The notes under the pieces: model-generated
What the model saw: the letters and a program-made list of their open reading frames with translations, nothing else
Told to the model about the DNA's origin: nothing
Database searches by the model: none
Program-made: the position numbers and the translations under genes
Shown: piece after piece, positions 57,023 through 64,000 of the stretch
Layout of the letters: each line of letters begins with the position of its first letter
Position numbering within the stretch: position 1 is the first letter of the stretch
DNA from: Hanleya hanleyi
Taxonomy: Eukaryota > Mollusca > Polyplacophora > Lepidopleurida > Hanleyidae
Direction: 5' to 3'
NCBI GenBank assembly: GCA_036873755.1
Contig: JAVTVY010006829.1
Coordinates: 1-64,000 of the forward strand
Length of the DNA stretch: 64,000 nt

Positions 57023-58400
57023 AGGCAGTTTGGATAGGTTCGCTCACTGGATCAGAAATAAAGCTGTATCAAGACATGAGTCTGGACTGGGTGAATGAAT
57101 TCCTTGCATTGGGTATTAACTTCTCGGCTACACAATTCTATGAAATCTGGAAAATTAATTATCTAAGCAAACTCGACGATTTGAAAAAAGAACTCAACAA
57201 ATAGAAACTGCGCAATTTAAGCCTTTTGTCGAAACTGATACATCTCTTCCTTTCCTTGCCGAACCCAAACAATGAGTGCATGAAGGAAATCAATGAACTT
57301 TTGTATAAATTTCTCTGGAATGATGGTCCGGACAGAATTAAGCGACAATTTTAAGAAAAGACTATGCTAGCGGAGGATTGAGGATGATAAATTTAACCAA
57401 CTTTGTTCAGTCACTAAAGATATCTTGGGTGCGCCGTATAGCATTTCAGACCCGAAAGTGGCAACATATAACTTCCGATATATTAACACCCAAGCTATTC
57501 GAAGTAGGATCAGGATACCTAGCCGAAGTCATCCAAAATACAAAAATATGTTTTGGGAGGAAATTTTACAGGCAAAAACTTTAACAAAAAAGTGAAAATC
57601 TGTAAAACGGAAGATATTATCAGTGAACCGCTTTGGTACAACACCAACTTCGAAAAGGGGAATGTGTTCATAAAAAATTGGTACAGTAGGAAATTACGAT
57701 TTGTGAGGGACGTTATCAACGACGACGGAGGTATAAGGACTTTTAATGAATTAAAAAATAACTATCATATTACGGGGACATTTTTAGATTATAATCGATT
57801 AATAAGAACTATACCAAAAAGCTGGCTCGTCAGCTTGAAATTAAATAGCGTGAGATCCTTGAAACATATTCCAAATATCACTCTCCCGTTGAAGCTATTG
57901 GCAAGTGAAAGGAAGGGGTGTAGACGTTACTGTGATATATTGAATACAGAGTACTCTATACAATACCCAGCCCACACTAAATGGGAGAATGAGTTAAACC
58001 TCAGAGACATCGACTGGGATAAGGTTTACTGTAGCAACGTACATTGTTATACTTATACCAAACTTACAGATTTTCAATACCGCATTACAGTTACTAACTC
58101 CTTCCTGAATTTAATATCTATTTCAGACTCAGATCTGTGTGATTATTGTAAAGTTGATAGAGAAACTATATATCATTTATTCACCCAATGCACGTGGGTA
58201 AAGCCGTTGTGGTCCGACTTACAAAGGTGGCTGAACAAAAAACTTGGGATAGAGGAAGCAATAACGCCAGTAACCATTATTCTTGGGTGGAATAAGAAAT
58301 TTTGCGCTCGTAATACTCTCCTGACCTTATCGAAAAAATATATCTATACCAATAAATTTTCCGGAACACGATCTAATTTTCAATCCCTCTTATAATCTTC
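57023..58400 (+). pseudogene. L1/Tx1 C-terminal region, decayed
   Basis: 57,023-57,550 is broken by stops and shifts but still reads FLWNDGPDRIKR. 57,553-58,395 is open and ends with a zinc knuckle, LCDYCKVDRETIYHLFTQC (C-x2-C, His, Cys), and VKPLW, as in Tx1-type ORF2 proteins. About 380 bases of 3' untranslated sequence follow. Confidence 0.75.
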
Positions 58401-58779
58401 CGTACCCACTATAATATTGAGAAGTATATATCCCAGATCAAAGACTCACCCAGTGGAAACGCCAAAAATGGCAGCTAATGGCGCCGCTTTTCGAGTCTGA
58501 CCAACAAGGCGAATAAGCCTAACCCATTGCAACAGAATGGCCACTGCTTAGTTTATATAGTATTCCTGTCACCAAAGGAAATCGGTTGCATCGTTCTTCT
58601 TTTCTCTCCTGTTTCTTCCACCTAGTGTCTTCAAGTTCACTACAATGTATATTAATGCTAACTGATATATCTATTTTATTATATGTTCGCCCTGGACCAT
58701 GTGGGTATATCACTAGCAATGTCAAACTCGTGGTCGTTTAGTGAATAAATGTCCAGGGTTTAACTGGGGGAAAAACAAC

Positions 58780-58795
58780 AACAATAGAGCATAAT
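58780..58795 (+). repeat. Target-site duplication, right copy
   Basis: Exact repeat of 55,180-55,195. Confidence 0.85.
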
Positions 58796-59735
58796 CAAGC
58801 TTAGAACCAACAAGTGATCGATATAAATACAGAAGCGTCTTCTGATCTCCACCCTCTTATAGCTGGAAACTAACTTCAACAAATCAAGAACTTTCGTGCA
58901 CTGAACTTCAAGCAATTTATATGCGATAAAAACGTTAATCGGTAATCAAACAATATTCTTAGGAATCTTTTATTACCTTGATTTCAGTTCCATCTGATTT
59001 AAATACTGGATCTTTGTGCTGGAAATACTTTCTACAAACGTGTATACAATTTGTTTTATCGCGGGAGAACTTGAAGCCATTTTCTAGACACCACTTCTGA
59101 ATTCTATTAAGACAAAATTCTCAATATGATGTATACTTTTTCCACTACAGGATATGCTGAAATCATCTACAAATGCCATCAATTGATTTATTCAAAACTG
59201 CAGCTTATAAGCTGTTGATCTTGATATTAAACAGAGTAGTAGGCAAAATACTTCCTTGTGGGACGCCTTGATCTTGATCGAAATGATCAGACATGGTTGT
59301 ACCCTACCGAACTTGAAATTGTCAATCATTCAGAAAGTTGGACATAAAAATGAGTAAACGGCCTTTTGATCTCATAGCATGAAGTTGTTTTAAAATCCCG
59401 TATTTCATAGGCCTTTTTCAAATAAAAAACAAACAGAAATCAAATGTTCCTTCTTTGCGAAAGCATTCCTGACACAGGAATCTACTCTAACTAAATGGTC
59501 AATGGTACTTCCATTTTTACAGAAGTCAGCTGGAATATCAGTAAGTTTCTTTTCAGTTTCAGGGTACCAAACAAGCCGATCATTTATCATGCGTTTTATT
59601 GCTTTACAAACACAGCTAGTCAGTGAAATTGGACGATTATTACTGGTGTCTGTATGGTTACGGCCAGGTTTTGGGGCTGGTATAACAATGGCATTATGCC
59701 TTGACGGTGGAAAGTCTTCTGTCACCGAAATACAG
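58796..59735 (-). mobile_element. I/Nimb-like LINE, diverged copy, RT part
   Basis: Minus-strand continuation of 55,179: RT pieces SRHNAIVIPAPKPG, RPISLTSCVCK and NGSTIDHLVR (59,776-59,405), plus decayed palm sequence at 59,120-59,400. It joins PLE sequence at about 59,736. Confidence 0.75.
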
Positions 59736-60060
59736 GCGTTTAGTATCTCAGTCACGCTTTGATTGTGACTGTTCATATGAACACTATGCAGACCTTGAAA
59801 TACATAGGTTCACACGGCTCCTAGCCCCGGATTAAGCGGAATTAGACACAAGTTACGAAACGTACCGCCATAGATCTTCCACGCTACGCTCGTATTTTGC
59901 TATCAGCATGCGATATGTATCTCCAATTTGGAGAAACTTCGAGTGGAGGCGTTTGATAATATAGCCCGGTTTTATTGCAATAATGTTTTGTGACGTTTAT
60001 CAAAATCGTCACATTTAACACAAGATCTAGAAAATGCTACTATGCGGGATATGTATATGA
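59736..60060 (-). mobile_element. Diverged PLE fragment (3' module and RT end)
   Basis: Minus strand: RT C-terminal region with a deletion near 59,975, the end of the frame, then the CTAATTCCGCTTAATCCGGG part of the 3' module, truncated at 59,736 within GACTGAGATAC. Confidence 0.75.
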
Positions 60061-60268
60061 CTAATATGAGTAATAGGGTTTCTAAAGAAGATTCCGGTAG
60101 ATGTTTTAAAGGTCGATAATGAATATTAACAGGGCCTGCAGCAGAATCGTTCACGAGAGAAGCATGAAGTTCGATCATTAAAAACAAAGCTTTATAGCCT
60201 TCCCGGTTATTGGAGGAAAATTTTCATTCTTCTCTTCTCTTTGTGGAAATTTGGAAATTTAGGTACAT

Positions 60269-60327
60269 AATTTTCTGACGAAGAGTTTTTGACAATTGTT
60301 TCTCCAAAAACTCTTCGTCACAAAATT
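60269..60327. repeat. Hairpin, 23-bp arms, 13-base loop
   Basis: AATTTTCTGACGAAGAGTTT and its extension to 60,291 pair with 60,305-60,327 with a single mismatch. It lies just upstream of the coding relic that follows and could be part of that element's end. Confidence 0.8.
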
Positions 60328-61765
60328 AGTGTCTGGTAGTGCTGCAGATTATCACGAGACACTGACGGACAGTATGAGAAAGGTAGAAGAGACATCAACA
60401 CCAAACAACACAGGAGTGAACATTCTACATAAAAGAGTTGCTACCAATTCTGCTGTGGATAGCAGACTGGAAGCTGCTAAGAGATCTACCCTTAATAAGT
60501 TCCGCTGTGCGATGCACCTACTGGACAGCTTTGCCAAAGACTGTGATGCAAAAAAAAATGGATTTTGAAGCAAGGATGAAAGTCGCGGACAAAAGACGTC
60601 AACATATCCTTTTGTACATCGCAAAGAAAGCAACACGCATGTGACAGAGAGCTTGTAAAATATCTCCAAACACAAGATGCTGTTCCAGAAAATGAGTCTT
60701 CTCACTCGGTTATTTACTACAGGTTTGATGGTAACAGATTTCACCTTTACTTTCTTAGAGCTGACACTCTGTATCATTACGTCAACTGATCAGACAGTTT
60801 TTTCTAAACGGTGCAGGCACCAAAAAAACGGGAATTTCAATGAGAGCACTTGGTATCATTCGAAAAACCGTGACTGGACGTTGGATGCGTCTTAAAGGTC
60901 AGGATAAATGTGTACTGGACATGGACACTTATTTCCTTGTGGTCGAAACCAAATCGAAAGTGTGGCCCCCGACGACGCTTCTTTACTTCTGAATGCAAGT
61001 GTACCTCCCTGTTCAGAGATGTTGAAATCAAGAAAGATCTTGTGTTTGAGTCACTGCTGAAAACCACAAATTATGACGAAGAGACTATTGCCCTACTTCA
61101 AGAGTTATGCAAAGCCTGCTTAGGTGTTATGCATAGGCAGCTGACTTCCAAGTTACCTGGGGACGAATTCTGGAATCCTCCTGAGAACTACCAAAACCAG
61201 GCCAGTTCTTGTTGTAGCACCAATATTAGTAGGGAACGTAATTTCGCAAAAAGCAGATATGGAGATAGTTAGAACGAGGAATGCACAGTTGAGTTTTGTT
61301 GAAAGAAAGGTGCTATTCGAGGCTAGCAAGACCAGTGACTGGCTGCTTGGACAGAGAGATGATGAGAAGGCAGAACGTCTGTAACAAAATTAGGGAGAAA
61401 CTGAAAGAACCACGAAAACAGTTGTTGGAGAGAGAAGACTAAGAACGAAGCAAATATGAACAGTATCTCGAAACATTATACAAACATGGAGGTCTGTGGA
61501 GGACAGAAGGAGACATCCCATCCTAACTCGCATATTTATAGCCTTTCAAAAACAAAGTCTCTGGATGTGATGAAGGCACTGTACACGTCCGAACAAAATT
61601 ATTACGTTGTACTACAGTGGCTCGGCTGGTGTTCATTAAAAGTGAGCAAGAGGATTTTGAAAACCACCTGCGGTTTGACCCTGGACTTTCGTTTGAACTC
61701 AATCCGTTGAAAGACCTCGACCTCCGACATCTAGATAATCTTGACATCCGAATTGTGTCGTGGAA
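60328..61765 (+). pseudogene. Frame-broken relic of an unknown, probably transposon-borne, protein
   Basis: Several plus-strand frames follow one another and look like one protein interrupted by shifts and stops: a helical Lys/Glu-rich part (60,296-60,570), a segment with SVIYYRFDGN, a patch reading RALGIIRKTV, then LTSKLPGDEFWNPP (about 61,140), ERKVLFEASKTSDWLLGQ (about 61,310) and a C-terminal part with DVMKALYTSEQNYYV (61,456-61,710). I do not recognise the family. I recall similar C-terminal patterns in uncharacterised, repeat-associated invertebrate proteins, but cannot verify this. Confidence 0.45.
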
Positions 61766-62339
61766 ATGCTAATGTACAATGTTATCATAATCATCATGTT
61801 ACCATACATAAATACCATATCATATAGCATTATATTATGATGTAAAGCCTCACTGTAGGTCACAGTTTATTATTATGCAAATTGGATACAAAAATGTTTA
61901 AATATCTAAGTTTTAAAGAAAGGCGCTTCATTTAGTTCTATTTATGCTATTTATGCTATTTAGTCAAAATACTGATTCTCTCAGTTAGGGGATTCCGGCT
62001 CAATAAAAAGGGCATTCGCATGGCATCAGTCTGTATACCTTCTACACAGACGTTTACAAACTCTGAAAATGGTACAGAAATGGTTGGGAACCGCAGAGAG
62101 TAAGGCTCATCCTCCCGATGCGATTTGTAATAACAACTCGGCTGCGGAATCGTCGGATTTGCAGCATGCAACTTATCGCATGAAATAGGACCTGTTCTAT
62201 TTCATACGACTTGTCACATGCGTCTAAAAGTGTTCTCGCGATGCAACTGAGTTGTATGCTACAAATGTGTTACTACAAATCGCACCTTGAGAATGGGCCT
62301 GTACTGAATGATCAAAGTTACACGATAGTCTTCCGACCC
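61766..62339. other. No feature recognised
   Basis: AT-rich sequence with repeated short words such as TTTATGCTATTTATGCTATT near 61,940; no coding support. Confidence 0.4.
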
Positions 62340-62585
62340 CTATTGGGTTAAGTAGAATTAGACGCAAGTCACGAAACTTATACGCAGCGACAAAACCCTT
62401 GCACACAACAATCTTACTCGGATGTTCCATTAGATGATTACACTTTTGACATTGTCAACTACCCCTTCCAGGACAGTGACATAGCGAAGGGCCTGCAGAC
62501 GGCCTTTATTAGTACATATCCTTGCTAGTACCATTTGTTAGATCCTGTGAAAAGCGAAGGCGCGTGGTAGTATATCCGCCATACA
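62340..62585. mobile_element. Old PLE relics in both orientations
   Basis: GGTTAAGTAGAATTAGACGC (minus-strand 3' module) is followed by a plus-strand piece reading DDYTFDIVNYPFQDSD, which matches the RT region DDYNFDIVNYPFLDSN of the intact copy, and then by a minus-strand remnant. Divergence is high. Confidence 0.6.
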
Positions 62586-62589
62586 CAGG

Positions 62590-63400
62590 CAAACCGCCAC
62601 CAACCAATACCACTCAGTAACTGGTTGGCTACTGGTTGGTGGGGAACTGATTGGTACTGGTAGGAAAGGTCCCCTTGCGGTACCGTTCAGTCTTCAACTG
62701 ATCAGTACCTACCGGTAACCAACCGGGTACTGATTGGTCACCCATTGGATCCTATGAATTTTCTACTGATTGGCTACCATGCAGTTACCAATCAGTTACC
62801 AATCAGTTACCGCTATGTTACCATCCCAATTTTCCACACTTGGTACCTGTTGGTAACAATGCAGTAACACTTCAGTACCAGCTCAGTTACAGCTTGGTTA
62901 CAGCTCAGTTACTGAACGGCTACCAACCAATTTCTGCTTACCTGCCAGTACCTCTTGGTACTGGTAGGTACTGGTAGGAAAGGTCCCCTCGCGGTACTGT
63001 TCAGTTGTCAAGTTGGTCACCAATCAGTAACTGAACAGTACCAACCGGTCACCAATCAGTTACCACACATTTCATTTATGGTATAATCTATTGGTCACCA
63101 ACCAGTAACTGATCAGTAGCCTTCAAGTCAGAACTGCATGGTACTGCAAAGTTGGGATCGTTGTGGCTACGACTTGGTTACCAATCAGTTACTGGTAGGT
63201 AACTGGAAAGAACCTGGCATATACTACCAAGTGGTGTCTGATTGGTAACTGCACGGTACTGTTCAGTCGGGACTTCATGGTACCAATCCTGAACTTTCCG
63301 TGCAGTATCAACAAGTTACCTGGAGGTTACCAACAGGAAACTGAACGGTACTAATTCGTACAGAACTGAACGGTACTGAACGGTGAAAGTTTGCCTGTGT
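62590..63400. repeat. Degenerate GGTA/TACC short-repeat tract
   Basis: About 800 bases built from variants of words such as ACCAATCAGTTACC, GGTACTG(A/T)(T/A)CAGT and GGTAACTG, on both strands, with many small palindromes around GGTACC. A longer segment (ACTGGTAGGAAAGGTCCCC and its surroundings) occurs at about 62,656 and again at about 62,967, so there is a higher-order period near 310 bases. It is not a simple microsatellite and codes for nothing convincing. Confidence 0.75.
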
Positions 63401-63507
63401 ACACCACTTATCTGCCAAATGCATGCCCTTCTGTGATGGTACTGTCCATGAAGTGGACTAACGTATCTCTTCTCGTACAGCCGACGTAAGAACAGAACAT
63501 TAGTCAT

Positions 63508-63572
63508 CTTTATATAGGTCTAAATATGATGGCCCATTTGGACAATCGTTTTGTTTCTTTATATCCAGCTTT
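63508..63572 (-). mobile_element. Short PLE RT remnant
   Basis: TTTATATAGGTCTAAATATG and the following bases match the minus-strand RT region near 28,430 that codes SYLDLYL, with substitutions. Confidence 0.5.
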
Positions 63573-64000
63573 TTTTTTATGCTACAGCTCTTGCAGACGA
63601 AAGTGTAAGCAGTAAATTAACCGTAGTGCATGCGTTGGAAGCAGTCACCAAGCGATGCACATTTGAATATCACCAACTACGTGTCCAAGTTCAATGTGAA
63701 ATTCAAAAAGTAAATTCGATCACCTCAGCAGATATAGGGAGTGCTCCCAGTTTACGGGAGGGAGCTCCACTTCACAAAGCAATCAATAGCAATTCTCTGA
63801 TCCAATAGATCTGCGTCTTAACCTATCGGTGGGCAATTAATCGTTGTTTACGACTTTTGTCCCACAGCAGCAGAACCATAACATTTTGGTTTTTTACTTT
63901 CCTTGGGCAACGTGTACATACGGCCATTACACGTTCGACGGAGGGGTTTTTCGCTAGGATAAATCAGTTTTCCAAAACATTACCTTGAAGACAACCAGAT
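63573..64000. other. No feature recognised
   Basis: One 85-codon plus-strand frame (63,551-63,808) with no motif; the rest is non-coding by eye. Confidence 0.4.

Larger units (their letters stand above)
55196..58779 (+). mobile_element. L1/Tx1-like LINE with 16-bp target duplications
   Basis: A 3,584-bp insertion into the I-like LINE, bounded by exact 16-bp duplications. It encodes an apurinic endonuclease, part of the RT and the C-terminal region in order, but large pieces between endonuclease and RT are missing, and two PLE 3' fragments in opposite orientation lie inside. The tail is a short A-rich GGGGGAAAAACAAC. Confidence 0.88.

Overview
This window looks like transposon-dense DNA from an invertebrate nuclear genome, most likely a mollusc and perhaps a gastropod. 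I see no bacterial operons, no rRNA and no intact host gene. The lineage guess rests on many copies of a LINE 3' end (a box reading CAGCAATATT next to GA/CT microsatellites) that I remember as common in gastropods; it is an inference.

Region 1 (1-13.6 kb) is a decayed Polinton/Maverick (adintovirus-like) element. A perfect-length foldback (1-407) lies at the left edge. The genes then run rightwards: a RING-finger protein (720), a broken minus-strand gene (2618-2200), a duplicated PC4-like protein (3302), an integrase with two in-frame stops (4022), a broken membrane/Thr-Pro-rich protein (5268), the packaging ATPase (5834), a broken small pX-like protein (6485), a conserved Polinton protein (6829), a major capsid gene with several frameshifts (7621) and an adenain-type protease (8893). 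Protein-primed DNA polymerase B is convergent on the minus strand (13315-9665) and carries one in-frame TAG. Replication (PolB), integration (Int), packaging (ATPase), maturation (Pro) and capsid genes are all represented, but this copy cannot make all of them. Several genes share a recognisable promoter layout: a TATA box 31-34 bases before CATTCA or TCAGT.

Region 2 (13.65-17.57 kb) holds an antisense CR1/L2-like LINE split by an antisense I/Nimb-like LINE.

Region 3 (17,568-50,970) is a head-to-tail array of five related units (6.09, 8.02, 7.71, 10.13 and a partial 1.45 kb). Each unit is a patchwork of Penelope-like element (PLE) relics and an antisense I-like LINE. Length differences between units are explained by insertions: a 1.66-kb PLE shared by units 2-4, a 308-bp PLE 3' end only in unit 2, and a 2,417-bp foldback DNA transposon only in unit 4. 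The array therefore records the order in which it was built.

Region 4 (50.97-64 kb) contains another PLE copy, a second I-like LINE interrupted by an L1/Tx1-like LINE with 16-bp target-site duplications, decayed coding remnants of an unknown element protein, and an 800-bp tract of degenerate GGTA/TACC-rich short repeats. No CRISPR array, intact tRNA or rRNA gene was seen.
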